DNA from: Prorocentrum cordatum
Taxonomy: Eukaryota; Sar; Dinophyceae; Prorocentrales; Prorocentraceae
Assembly (NCBI GenBank): GCA_963575745.1
Contig: CAUYUJ010014553.1
Span: forward strand, 1-64,000
Direction of reading: 5' to 3'
Length of the DNA: 64,000 nt
The position numbers and the translations under genes were made by a program. The notes under the pieces were generated by a model that ran no database searches, had not been told where the DNA came from, and saw only the letters and a program-made list of their open reading frames with translations. Within the stretch, counting starts at the first letter, position 1; every line of letters starts with the position of its first letter. Below, in pieces: positions 37,301 through 45,952 of the stretch.

Positions 37301-37401
37301 ATGCCCCTTTCTTCCGATATTCAAGGCCTTTGGGTCAGACGGTTCATGTCTTGGCTTGGGTTTTCCGCCAAAAGGATGAGCAGGCGGACCCCGGCGATTA
37401 A
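34351..37401 (+). CDS. Large cargo protein with Tpt1/KptA-like RNA 2'-phosphotransferase domain
   Basis: Open from the TAA at 34348; the first ATG in frame is near 34690. Counting from 34600, residues 419-560 show a Tpt1 pattern: AVYLVRHCSDYA (Arg426-His427, the LRH catalytic pair), GGWVYFGDLV (winged-helix GWV motif), and PIFYRACQGHSTF (Arg518 and QGHS 521-524). GHVSLLHITDLQTFLES follows where LYHGT begins the NAD-binding lobe. Tpt1 moves the 2'-phosphate left at an RNA splice junction to NAD+. The C-terminal 300 residues (CRVCPGGT, CPVCSCPIKYKY) hold a Cys-rich zinc-like element and are unrecognised. The HGT-equivalent is degenerate, so activity is uncertain. Confidence 0.6.
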   Translation, partial: KSAPSSTGRWGDAWRAEESATSNRPAEAHPPNDEAQAAPAEEAAPGQDGDGNTSGENPATQSDGDRSSEDSPILEGDDDITFILKALKEVSNEHFSRPRASRALIHEKQFFYRMRGVRSRAQDVDLQETPELRKFRITAASFIQAANCVYSIYAQNDGHEPDAYSTVWNVFFDAVVEQIRKADPDFVRTPVASEKPRRTRHAEAGDSGAGMIRVPTPPAPPSGSAAADDLPTPPPGSPRAEQDDQFDAPEEPSVPTTVEPWDEGATTAPKHQQDARMPRAIRVSQELTQKLRTLVQSFHMKGIPSSLNLWKTRIVPLVQHLKTCFVDRLSRQLLIKDKVSPCTRILTTRIETSQWGTLFHSRANNYVTAEERGQISRRTPGPSKQIIYDAHITGPVPPHIEAIRNRTGNALRCMTEFAEDPIFAMLGSLNQDDGTVEKAKDFLRAEFHSDDVPEGFTPEVFGCLEPLVVGVDDKENPAVLGSSDTWCTQSCRADVFAEKVGKCAVYLVRHCSDYARSSGGWVYFGDLVQKTKDDGFTFQSYALAAHGLAVLSPETIEVLGILPKGSYKLIGTSVHDMWSRYKTCPSQEEARSEAPIPIFYRACQGHSTFVASIERVYVPYDPGQARGHVSLLHITDLQTFLESTDGAVRFPKRDSGLCRDADNELLRLLPTNRSPTMPDPTRIPPWLSQRTYGEPLPARSLLPMGNVAQRGEPPTVGTWPADDTNHLWQQLPNHRELWELVLVFTGRVLTRFSCRVCPGGTIVSREVPRFTDIDKAVSLVKQEDQMRRSVLFNREWASYEVTFDNESIIAWIHADERRLLSWSRRPALEHEIQDRVLTVSWEDDGRSLCFRYHWVRTGFANCPVCSCPIKYKYRVTHDFVTQTWNHTTIPRSLEANGLVLEVMNSYDLPWWDRTQYIKVRGERQQRASALVMKNVSSNHQQERKWANGDYAKLVAAGQIFGNSLPGNFPAWVPEKAVAQPPARHAPFFRYSRPLGQTVHVLAWVFRQKDEQADPGD
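35986..36000. repeat. Representative CTNAG-centred palindrome
   Basis: CACGGCTTAGCCGTG, the longest perfect member of a family dispersed through element 2. Others include 17394-17404, 19938-19948, 20901-20911, 21490-21500, 23107-23117, 24481-24493, 25191-25203, 26383-26393, 26717-26729, 29335-29347, 30571-30581, 31802-31812, 32256-32266, 33815-33825, 34526-34536, 37279-37291 and 38732-38742. Arms vary together (CGG/CCG, CGA/TCG) while CTNAG in the centre is kept in nearly all; 26383-26393 has TTCAA instead. Confidence 0.8.
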
Positions 37402-37765
37402 TACCTGGTGGCCGGAACTATGGAAGACAAACTTTGATCAATACGCTCGCCCAAGAACTTGCCTGGCTCTGGCCGCCTTTGACTGGCCGAATGAAAGGGA
37501 CGACTTATTCGTGCCCTTGACAGGCTGGAATAGATGGCATAGCGACATGATTAGGTCAAATGTCTTTGTTCCGACGCTTCAAACAGTTGATGGCGCGGTA
37601 AATTTCGGGAGACCATGGGTGCCCGTACAGAGTGAAAACGTCGTGGGAGACGTAGAAGCAAACGCCGGAGGGGAACCCCCCCCGCGCGATTGCCGCTCGC
37701 CTGGGAGAATATTTCAGAGCGAGGCCAACTCGCAGCTCCCAGTCCGTTTCAAGACGTGCCAATAA
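37301..37765 (+). CDS. Unknown cargo protein
   Basis: 155 codons; the part after about 37402 is likely real (WWPELWKTNFDQYARPRTCL, GWNRWHSDMIRSNVFVP). It overlaps the end of the Tpt1-like protein and probably continues it across a frameshift. Trp-rich. No family recognised. Confidence 0.35.
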   Translation: MPLSSDIQGLWVRRFMSWLGFSAKRMSRRTPAINTWWPELWKTNFDQYARPRTCLALAAFDWPNERDDLFVPLTGWNRWHSDMIRSNVFVPTLQTVDGAVNFGRPWVPVQSENVVGDVEANAGGEPPPRDCRSPGRIFQSEANSQLPVRFKTCQ

Positions 37766-37796
37766 ATGTCGGGACCACCGCCTCATAGTCCCAGTA

Positions 37797-39185
37797 TTGT
37801 TACATGCCACCGGTGAAGCCGCGAGGGCAGGTGAACAATCACAAATGGGACTTGACTTTTCGGCAACCAGCGGGCCTAAAGCCGCGCTGATAACCGATGG
37901 AACGATCAACCTTGATCATCCTGACGGACATGTGTACAATCACTGCGAAGACCGCTCGATCATAATAACTTTGCTCGGGGCAGAGGCTCGGGCAACCGCG
38001 GCCCAATACGTGGTCGAACACGCTGGCGCAGACCCGAATAACCCTGGCATGGTAATGCTGCAAGGAGAAGCGAAACATGCGGTCCCGCCAATTATCAAGA
38101 CCACAATGGATGACAACTGGTTGGCCCCTGTACAGAAGATGCAACTGGGTCTGCGGCCTATATGGAATTTTGCGGTTGTCAGTGAAATTATCAGCTCCTT
38201 CATATCAGAAGGACATTTTGTTGGATACCCGGGGCGAATAATTCGTCCCGATGTAGCGAGCACAGAAAATATTTCAACGAAGCAACGGACAGATGTGTAT
38301 GCTCTGGACTGCCGTATTCGTGTTGCTGTTCAAACAGATGACATAATAGAGAAATGGGCCCGCAATATGGGCAGGAAAGTGCAGAACGATGTCCGTTGTC
38401 AGGGTGCTCTCATACAAGAAGCCATTTTTGGGCTTCAGGACAAATATCCTGATCCTGGAACAGAGATCCAGGATAAAGGGGATGGGCCCTTCCGCACTGC
38501 ATGCGGAAAGTCTGGCGTCCCAGCGGCGACTGCTGCTAGGAGTTTATTACAAATTATGCGAGATCATAGAACCGATGATCTGTACCACGACGGCCAAGCC
38601 GACCTCGTGGGGCCGAGAAGGGCACCGGATGAGGCGAAGGCTAGACCTTTAACGCCTCCCCCGCCGATTAGACCTGACGTCCCAGACGTTCGGGTTCCTG
38701 ATGATGCCACCGAGTCCCCGCGGTCTGTCGCCGGCTCAGCCGTGACGACAAGAGAAGCATGCCCGCAGTATCCCAACACTTGGGATCGGTCGGTGCCCTG
38801 GCGCGCGCGCGATGGCGGCATGGGTGCTGGCGGCGGCGCTGCTGGCTACGACTACGTCTACGACCAGTCCCTGTCCTACCCGCGCTACGTAAACAATGTT
38901 CATGTCGGGTTCTATGTCCACAGGGGCCGGGTCGCGTGGCTGACCGACGAAGAGTGGTGCACTCTGGATTACTGGCACATACTGTCTACGTATGAGCACG
39001 ACAATCGCTCCCCATCCAGAAGGAAGTCATCAAATAACAAGGAGAAGAACTACAGTGCTTCAGATCAGGAGCGTTCCCGCTCGCCTCGCAGCGGAGAAGG
39101 ATACACTGGAGGCGCGGCGTCGTCAAACCCGCCGCCGCCCGAGCCGCCCGTGGAAGGGTGCAGCCCGTGGGGGGGCCTGAACTGA
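37797..39185 (+). CDS. C-terminal cargo protein with RS/Pro-rich tail
   Basis: 463 residues in frame 3, open upstream to about 37767. Residues about 15-270 look folded (ALITDGTINLDHPDGHVYNH, SIIITLLGAEARATAAQYV, RTDVYALDCRIRVAVQTDD), alpha/beta in character, unrecognised. Residues about 330-400 contain a Tyr/Gly-rich stretch with YVHRGRVAWLTDEEW. The tail (SPSRRKSSNNKEK, RSRSPRS, PPPPEPP) is Arg-Ser and Pro-rich, as in splicing-related or nuclear-speckle proteins. It is the last gene before the polypurine tract. Confidence 0.45.
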   Translation: MLHATGEAARAGEQSQMGLDFSATSGPKAALITDGTINLDHPDGHVYNHCEDRSIIITLLGAEARATAAQYVVEHAGADPNNPGMVMLQGEAKHAVPPIIKTTMDDNWLAPVQKMQLGLRPIWNFAVVSEIISSFISEGHFVGYPGRIIRPDVASTENISTKQRTDVYALDCRIRVAVQTDDIIEKWARNMGRKVQNDVRCQGALIQEAIFGLQDKYPDPGTEIQDKGDGPFRTACGKSGVPAATAARSLLQIMRDHRTDDLYHDGQADLVGPRRAPDEAKARPLTPPPPIRPDVPDVRVPDDATESPRSVAGSAVTTREACPQYPNTWDRSVPWRARDGGMGAGGGAAGYDYVYDQSLSYPRYVNNVHVGFYVHRGRVAWLTDEEWCTLDYWHILSTYEHDNRSPSRRKSSNNKEKNYSASDQERSRSPRSGEGYTGGAASSNPPPPEPPVEGCSPWGGLN

Positions 39186-39462
39186 GTATTGCCCGCGTGA
39201 CTCAGTCGCTGCAGGCGCATGCGAGAAAGTTCTCATCCACGCGCGATACGCGTGATGGATGAGTATTACCTCAACTGGCCGGTGAAGCCGGACCAGCGGA
39301 GAGAATCTATTTAACATGATGGTGGGAATCGTCGAGCTTCTTCGGCCCTTGGCCCCCTGGCAGCCACCGTTGAGCCGTAAAAGTTTTTGGGGTTGGGTCC
39401 GGTGGTTGTGTATATGTATAGGCCAGGGGTGCCGTGGCTGGATGGGTTCTACGAGGCCCGCC

Positions 39463-39472
39463 GCGGGGGGAG
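39463..39472 (+). other. Polypurine tract of element 2
   Basis: GCGGGGGGAG ends at the base before the right LTR. It primes plus-strand synthesis in LTR elements and supports the LTR boundary chosen. Confidence 0.65.
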
Positions 39473-39813
39473 TAAATATGCTCCTCTCCGCCTCATATTC
39501 AATTAGAGCTTAAGATAACTTGTGTGCTTCGCACTGTCTGCCTGAACTACTGCTGCATCCTGCAGCTGTATTGATTGCTCAAACAAGCCAGCCTTGGCTT
39601 GCGGGATAGAAAAGGAGCGCGCCAGCCCTCGGCCGTCGCGCGTCGTCGGTCGTAGGCCAGCCGGCCTCCTCCCTATACATTCCTGATGGAGTAATCTTGC
39701 TTAACGGATACTTGTCTTATCGATGTCTCATCCCGCCCCCTCTCTCCCTGAGCAGAGTGAACGTGAGATCTTAATTCCTTTGGCATCTTATCCCGATTCT
39801 CAGAGGAAAGACT
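39473..39813 (+). repeat. Right LTR of element 2
   Basis: 341 bp, near-identical to 17036-17374, including the CAAGCCA/TGGCTTG hairpin. It ends AGAGGAAAGACT and is followed by CTGAGGGC, which does not repeat the bases before the left LTR, so no target duplication is visible. Confidence 0.88.
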
Positions 39814-40340
39814 CTGAGGGCTACAGCACTCTGGTGGGGCATGGCTCGAGGACTGAGGGCTGAGGCTCGCTGATCGAGGATCCAGGATCTTGGACGCTCT
39901 TGGCGTCTGGTAGCCTCTGGGGGCCTCCAGAGGCTTCTGCGGAGATCGCCGGAGCCCTCCGGAGACTTTTGGGGGCCTCCGGAGACTTCCAGTCGGCGGT
40001 CCTCAGTGCTCGGTCCTCGGTGCTCGTCCTTGTCTTCGTCCTCGCCGTTGTCTTCGTCTTTGTCTTCGTCGTCGTCGTCGTCGTCGTCGTCGTTGGCGTG
40101 GTCGTCAAAGTCGACGCCGACGTCGTCGTCAGCGTCGTCGCCAACGGGCTGGGCGGCGCGCGCAGGCGCGCGCGCGCGGTGCGGCGCCTCCGAGACGCCT
40201 CTCGTGGCCAGTGTCGGGCGGGGGCGCTCGGGCCAGTCGTTCGCTCCTCTCTGGAAGGGGGCGCCCTCCCTGCGTTGCAGGGGCCAACCCTGCCCAGTCT
40301 TGTGGAAGTCGATGAATGGAGAGGAAGCATGCTGCCAGAT
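39814..40340. repeat. GAGG/CTCCGG-rich repeats and (GTC)n microsatellite
   Basis: 39840-39990 has short degenerate repeats with GGCCTCCGGAGAC. 40018-40140 is an imperfect GTC/GTCTTC triplet array. Frames through it give Val or Asp/Glu runs only. No gene is supported. Confidence 0.75.
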
Positions 40341-40347
40341 CATTTCC

Positions 40348-40440
40348 AGGTGTCTAAAACATGTTTCAAACATGTTTTAAACATGTAAAAACATGTTTGG
40401 AACGTTTTTCGAACATATTTCACACATCTTAAACACACAA
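40348..40440. repeat. AT-rich cluster of AAACATGTTT palindromes
   Basis: AAACATGTTT or close variants occur four times within about 50 bp (40358-40406), followed by AACATATTTCACAC. Each is self-complementary. Function unknown; the low GC contrasts sharply with the neighbourhood. Confidence 0.7.
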
Positions 40441-41325
40441 TTGATCCAATGACAGGATTGTTAGAGTGTCCATTGTCATGGCATCCACAAGCCTCGTCGA
40501 TGCACCGCGCTGAGGGGTGCGACGCCTTCGGCGCGTGGCGCTTGCGCGCGGCGGGTGCCGGTCCGGGGTGGACTGGCGGGGGTGGCGACCCTCCCCGAAC
40601 GTGCGAAGCGCAGAGTCTCCACCGACGCCTGCCTCCAACGCCATGAAAATGTCGAGGCGGAGTTTTTTCGCAATTTCTGGGCTTCGGGAAGAGAAACCAT
40701 GGAAATGGCTTCTCATTCCAGTCTTTCCGAGGCCATGGAAAGACAAGCCAGGGCGAACAGAAACAGCCCGCGGGAAGGGAACGAGGCCTTCGCCTTCCCC
40801 CTTCCCCATGCTTCGCCTTTCCCTGTCCCCCCCCCCTTCGCCTCTCCATTTCCTTCCTCTTCCCCCTTCCTCTGTCCCTCTGCCTATGCCCCTCCTCCTT
40901 AGCCTTTCCCTTCCTCCCCCTCTCCCGCCTCCTCTTCTTCCTTCTCTCATCCTCTGCCGTCCCTGGGAAGTCCGACGGACCTGTTGCCTTGCGATGCATC
41001 CAATTCTCGCATGTCTCGCACCGTGCGCTATAAACCTTCACTGAATTTAGTGGGATGGTGCTTTCCTGCGCACGGCATATCGCGAACCCACGCGCCTGCC
41101 GAAACGGGGAAGCCCCCCGTTTTCCCAGCGTGCCTTCATCATAAGCGTCCATAGGGTGCCATTTATAGACGCGCTGGTCTACTTACTTAGTGCCTCTCGT
41201 TATGTTTCGTTTTCGTCGTTCCGTCTTTTTTGTTTTAGCTATAGCTCTAGGTGTAGCTCAAGCTCTGGCTTGCGCTCGGTCGCCGACTGCTGGCCCAGCT
41301 TTCGATCTCTGCCTCGCACTTCCTC

Positions 41326-41326
<1 letters not shown>
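40441..41326. other. Spacer with C/T-rich tract
   Basis: 40790-40960 is pyrimidine-rich (CCCCTTCC and CCTCTTCC types). No convincing gene on either strand; the minus-strand frame 40340-41152 shows only low-complexity Arg/Gly/Glu and no domain. Confidence 0.5.
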
Positions 41327-41386
<60 letters not shown>

Positions 41387-41422
41387 TTGTCAGCCAGTCT
41401 GCCTGCCAGTCTGCCTGCCAGT

Positions 41423-41475
<53 letters not shown>

Positions 41476-41546
41476 TGCTTGCCTGCCTGCCTGCCTGCCT
41501 GCCTGTCCGTCTGTCTGTCTGTCTGCCTGTCCGTCCGTCCGTCCGT
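41327..41546. repeat. (CTGT)n then (CCTG)n tetranucleotide microsatellite
   Basis: TGTC repeated about 15 times, then GCCT repeated about 25 times, ending in GTCC. A shorter (CTGT)n echo occurs at 42093-42130. Confidence 0.95.
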
Positions 41547-42715
41547 GCGTCGACACCGTTTCGGCCTCCGCGCTGCGTGAGCTGGCACGGCCCGTGCGCT
41601 CCTGCTGGACTTGCCTCACGCCGCGCCGCCGCGCGCGCGTGGCCGCGACGCCCAAAAGGTGTGGCGACTGCGTCGGCCACGCGCTCCCGCTCGACTCGCC
41701 CCACGCCGCGCCGCAGCGCGCGCGCGTGGCCGCGACGCCGAAAAAAGCGCGTCGACTGCGCCGGCTCAGTCGCGCAGGTTCCCTGCTGGACATCGCCTCG
41801 CTTTGCCGCCCCTCTCCGGCCCGCGTTCGCTTTGCATGCTCCCACCGCTCGGGAGCACGCCGCTTGTGGTTGCACACGCACACGCGCACGCTTACTTCGG
41901 CCGCCTCGCTGCATGCGTGCCGTCTCCAGTTCGGTCGACACGCCTCTGCCTGCCCGCACGGGACGGAGCTTCTTCGTCTTGCGTCGCTCTCTAAGTAGAC
42001 TGACTTCCATCCACAAAATAGGGTGCAATTCACACCAAAGCGCCCTGTCATTGTTCAATCGCGATTGTAGTGACACATCACCAACGGAGGAAGACTGTCT
42101 GTCTGTTTGTCCGTCTGTCAGTCTGTCTGTCCGAATCGAATTCTGGGGCGCTCGTTATTCCCCGCCGCCCTCCTGGAGCCCCCCATGGGAGCCGCTTTTG
42201 TCCCAGGTTCGTCACCTTCGGGCAGACGCACATCAAGTTCTGGCAGCGTGGGCCTCAGCTTTCGCACCCTCCTCCTCGTACTTCCTGTCCGCCCTAGGTT
42301 GTCTTCCCTCGTGGTCGCTCCGCGTTGTTCCGTCCCACCCCTCGCCCTCCTCCATACCCCCTCGTCTCTCCTCTCACTTCTCTCCTCTGTCCTCCCACTG
42401 TTTTTTATTTTTTTGTTGTTGTTGTTTTCTGTGTGTGACTATGTGCAACTCAGAACTACAATGTTGAAGGTGGTTGGTTTGGAAACGTTGACATGAATGC
42501 GTTCACTGTTCTTTCGGTCAGCCATGGCCACATGAGTGTTAGCCGCCGTGAGGCATCGAGCCCTCTCTTATGCATTTTCTGTTCATGGGGTTCTTCACAA
42601 TGAACGGAGCACCACAGCATGAGTAGAGTCTATGCTGAGCGGGGGAGCAGTGCTGTAGTAGTGTCTGGAAGGACAGGTGGAGTGTGACGCCACGGAGGAC
42701 TTCGGGACATATGTA
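41547..42715. other. Spacer with a short tandem duplication
   Basis: A duplication of about 90 bp is centred on GCGCGTGGCCGCGACGCC (near 41634 and 41724). The rest is pyrimidine-rich with a TTG run at 42413-42428. No gene recognised. Confidence 0.5.
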
Positions 42716-42895
42716 CTCCAGATTTCGTAATAAAGGGAGGGGGGTCTCATTTCGGGGGGGGTCTCTTCCAGGCTATCTTGGAGGGCCTGGGGGGGTCTGG
42801 GGACGATGTTTTGGAGGGTTCTCCCACGGGGGGGGGTCTAAAACTTCTCGTCTGGGAGGGTTGAGACCCCTTCCCTTTTATTACGAAATCTGGAG
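42716..42895. mobile_element. MITE with TA flanks and 34-bp terminal inverted repeats
   Basis: The left end CTCCAGATTTCGTAATAAA (continuing to 42749) is inverted at 42862-42895 with only a few mismatches. TA dinucleotides flank both ends (42714-42715, 42896-42897), as for Tc1/mariner-type elements; a CTCC start is Stowaway-like. The 112-bp core is G-rich and encodes nothing. It would be moved by a transposase in trans. Confidence 0.8.
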
Positions 42896-42897
42896 TA

Positions 42898-43202
42898 GTA
42901 TGACTGTATCATGAAGCCTGTGTCCCAGTTGTTGCCTCCGACTCCGCGTCTCAGGTCCGAGTGGGGGCCGCAGTCTTCGGGCTGTCTGGGAGCTCACCGA
43001 TGACTCCTCCTCCTCCTCCTATCATAATGCCATCCGTGCCCAGCGCTCTGTCTTGCATGCGCGTCTTGACAAGTTCCGCCAGTGGGTCTTACAGTGGGAC
43101 CGGCTAGGCGGCGGAGGGCTCCACACGAGGCGGAAGGACAAGCCTGTCTTCGCAGGGGGAGTGAGGGCCTGAGGTGGACCTGCTCTCGACTCCTGTCAGA
43201 AA
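42898..43202. other. Spacer
   Basis: No recognisable gene. It probably includes degraded 5' sequence of the LINE fragment that follows. Confidence 0.4.
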
Positions 43203-43559
43203 ATGGAAGCACGTGGCAAGATTCGGAGTCTCAAGTGGAATGGGGGCCCGTCCACTTTTCAGCGTGTTTTTGACCTTTGGAGGAGGGCCCAGCCCAGAGC
43301 CAAAAAGCAGGAGCAGAGGGAGATCTCGGTGGATCACCTGACTAGGCTCATCTCGGCACTACCAGAAATGGCGCCAGGTGTGGACCAGATGTCCAAGCGA
43401 GATTTTTCTTGGTTGCCTAGAGCTGGCTTGGAAGACCTGACAGGCGTGCTCTCGAAGGTTGAGAGGTGTTGCCGCTGGCCATGGCAAGTTCTAGTCATCC
43501 TTGCCACTCTGCAAGTCAAAGATCTCGAGGCCGACGGGGCCATCGGGCTCCTAGCGTGA
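43203..43559 (+). pseudogene. Orphan LINE reverse transcriptase fragment
   Basis: 118 codons. EISVDHLTRLISALPEMAPG, then VDQMSKRDFSWLP and a helical block ending RWPWQVLVILATLQVKDL, match the start of non-LTR RTs (K-A-x-G-x-D-G, then L-P-x-x-x-L, then W-P). The frame ends at TGA before motif A, and only simple sequence follows. It is a truncated retrocopy from a different LINE than the one at 46.7 kb. Confidence 0.6.
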
Positions 43560-43635
43560 TTTGTGCGCTTCTGGGGCAGAGTGCGCAACTCGGACAGGGC
43601 GGCTTGGACGGGAGACACTGCCAGGACGTGGGACA

Positions 43636-43780
43636 CAGCCCTCGCAGGGTCGCGGGCGGGTCGCGGGCTCGGTCCTGGGTGGGTTGCGGGTGGGTCGCGG
43701 GGTGGGTCGCAGGTGGGTCGCGGGTGGGTCGCGGGGTGGGTCGCGGGTGGGTCGCGGGGGCGGGTCGCGGGTGGGACGAC
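43636..43780. repeat. GGGTCGCGGGTG 12-bp G-rich tandem repeat
   Basis: About ten copies of GGGTCGCGGGTG and GGGTCGCGGGG variants. G-quadruplex-capable on the + strand. It runs into the AAC array. Confidence 0.85.
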
Positions 43781-43782
43781 GA

Positions 43783-43911
43783 CAACAACAAACAACAAAC
43801 AACAAACAACAAACAACAAGCAACAAGCAACAAGCAACAAACAACAAACAGCAAACAACAAACAACAAACAACAAACAACAAACAACAAACAACAAACAC
43901 AACAACAACAA

Positions 43912-43945
<34 letters not shown>

Positions 43946-44040
43946 TACAACAACAGCAACAACAACAACAACAACAACAACAGCAACAACAACAACAACA
44001 GCAGCAACAACAACAATAATAACAACAACAACAATAATCC
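43783..44040. repeat. (AAACAAC)n then (CAACAG/CAA)n microsatellite
   Basis: Heptamer ACAACAA repeats to about 43900, then CAA/CAG triplets to about 44035. Frames give Asn/Thr or Gln runs only. Confidence 0.95.
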
Positions 44041-44254
44041 GAATCGCGGAATGCCACTTCAGCAACGCATCCAGGGACAGCGAATGACCGTTCGGTTCAG
44101 CCCCCTCACTCTGATGATGGGAAGCGCGCTTAGACTCGAAGAGTCGCGCGACGGACGTGTGTGAGTCCAGAGGGATATGTTCATCAAATGGGGAGGTGCA
44201 GGGGATTGGTTCGGGATCGCACCGGGAGTCATGACTGGTCATATTCCCAGCATG
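44041..44254. other. Spacer
   Basis: About 210 bp of unique-looking sequence; nothing recognised. Confidence 0.4.
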
Positions 44255-45010
44255 AGCGTTTCGCCTGAGACATTCTAGTTCAATCGCGACGTTTGGTGCT
44301 CTACCGTAAGACGTCTTATGCTATCAATGTGTGTTTTGATTGAGAAATCTTCAGGCCATAGGGATGCCGACCTCGCTGGCCTAATTTTCTGGTCTTCTAA
44401 AATCGGGCTTCCGCCTGAGACATCTTCGAACACATCCGATGTTGAACAAGCTGGTTCAAGAACCGTTATGTTAACACTGAAGCTCTCGTTCAAGATATCC
44501 TCGTACAAAAGAGATGTTCCAATCGCTGGCGGAACCTTCGGATCTTCAAAGCTGGCGCTCTCGCCTCAGACATCCTCAAGCAATCAGATGTTTCAATACC
44601 TGTTGTACGACATCTTTTTTTGGGGGGGGCGGGCGCTGTTGGAGGACCCCCAAGACGGCTCAACAAGCGACACCATTGAACAGCCACTGGTTTTGCACTT
44701 ACAATTCTCAAACATGCCTTCGGGCGGGTCTTCGAGCACATCAGCTTATGATGAAGATGCCGATGACGGCGTCAGAACTTTAACAATGAGCGTTTCGCCT
44801 GAGACATCCTCGAACCATGCAATTCGCAAAGAGCTGTTTCGAGACATCTTTTCGGAGCGCCCGTGGATGACTTCCAAGATAGTCCATAAAGCGAAACCAG
44901 TGAACAGCACATACATGGTCATACTACTTTTGGTCGAAGGTAAGCGTTTCGCTCGAGATATCCCCTCAACAATGCCTTCGGACGGATCCTGGAAGCCATC
45001 AGGTCATGAT
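44255..45010. repeat. Satellite with units of about 150 bp (CGCCTGAGACATCCTCG)
   Basis: The phrase CGCCTGAGACATCCTCG or variants starts near 44266, 44411, 44560, 44797 and 44949, with GATCTTC/GATGTTTC between. Spacing is about 145-235 bp. One frame stays open for 300 codons but copies disagree at all codon positions. Confidence 0.65.
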
Positions 45011-45014
45011 GTAG

Positions 45015-45438
45015 ATGCAGGTGATGACGATGACGCTGCTGCTGCTGATGATGATGCTGATGATGCTGATGAAGATGCTGATGATGCTGATGATGCTGAT
45101 GATGACGATGCTAATGATTGTGATACTGCTGATGCTGCTGATGATGACGACGACGATGATGATGATGATCATGACGATGATGATGATGCTGCTGATGATG
45201 ATGATGATGATTGTGATTAGGATGAGGATGATGATGATGACGATGACGACGATGATGATAATGATGATGCTGAGGCTGATGATGATGAAGCTGATGATGA
45301 TGACGAGGTCTATGATGATGCTGATGATGATAATGCTGCTGCTGATGATGATGATGACTGGTGATGGTGACGATTATGACGATGATGATGTTGCTGATGC
45401 TTGTGATGATGAGGATGATGATGAGGATGATGATAACT

Positions 45439-45482
<44 letters not shown>

Positions 45483-45494
45483 AATGATGATGAA

Positions 45495-45543
<49 letters not shown>

Positions 45544-45886
45544 CTGATGATGGTGCTGCTGATGCTGATGACGATGATGCTGATGCTGTTTATGATGATG
45601 ATGATGATGGTGATGCTGCTGATGATGACGCTGATGATGTTGATGATGCTGATGATGACGACGATGATGATTATGATGCTGTTGTTGTTGATGATGATGA
45701 TGCTGATTATGCTGCTGCTGATGATGATGATTCTTATGATGATAATGATTATGATGATTTTGATGAGGATGAGAAGGAGGAGGAGGAGGATAATGACGAT
45801 GCTGCTGCTGATGCTGCTGCTGCTGATGATGAGGATTATGATGCTGGTGATGGTGGTGATGGTGGTGATGATGATGCTGATGATGT

Positions 45887-45948
<62 letters not shown>

Positions 45949-45952
45949 CCGA
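45015..45952. repeat. (GAT)n triplet array, about 940 bp
   Basis: Nearly pure GAT/GAC/GCT triplets, read as poly-Asp, poly-Met or poly-His depending on frame. No sign of a protein boundary. The array probably arose by slippage. Confidence 0.95.

Larger units (their letters stand above)
17036..39813 (+). mobile_element. Giant Copia-type LTR retrotransposon with enzyme cargo (element 2)
   Basis: 22,778 bp bounded by near-identical LTRs (17036-17374 and 39473-39813), with a primer site after the left LTR and a G-rich polypurine tract before the right one. The first half carries Gag zinc-finger proteins, aspartic protease, integrase, RT and RNase H in Copia order, with the catalytic residues I looked for all present. 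The second half (about 27.96-39.19 kb) is cargo: methyltransferase-like, unknown, SGNH-like, ADP-ribosyltransferase-like, Tpt1-like and RS/Pro-rich proteins. About 28 short palindromes centred on CTNAG are scattered through it. Stops and frameshifts show this copy is defective. Typical Copia elements are about 5-6 kb. No clean target duplication was found. Confidence 0.85.

Noticed and set aside
17036-39813. 5-bp target duplication of element 2
   Set aside because: The bases before the left LTR (GGAG) and after the right LTR (CTGAG) do not match; nothing is claimed.
40340-41152. 270-codon minus-strand frame
   Set aside because: Low-complexity Arg/Gly/Glu over C/T-rich DNA, no domain and no homology to neighbours.
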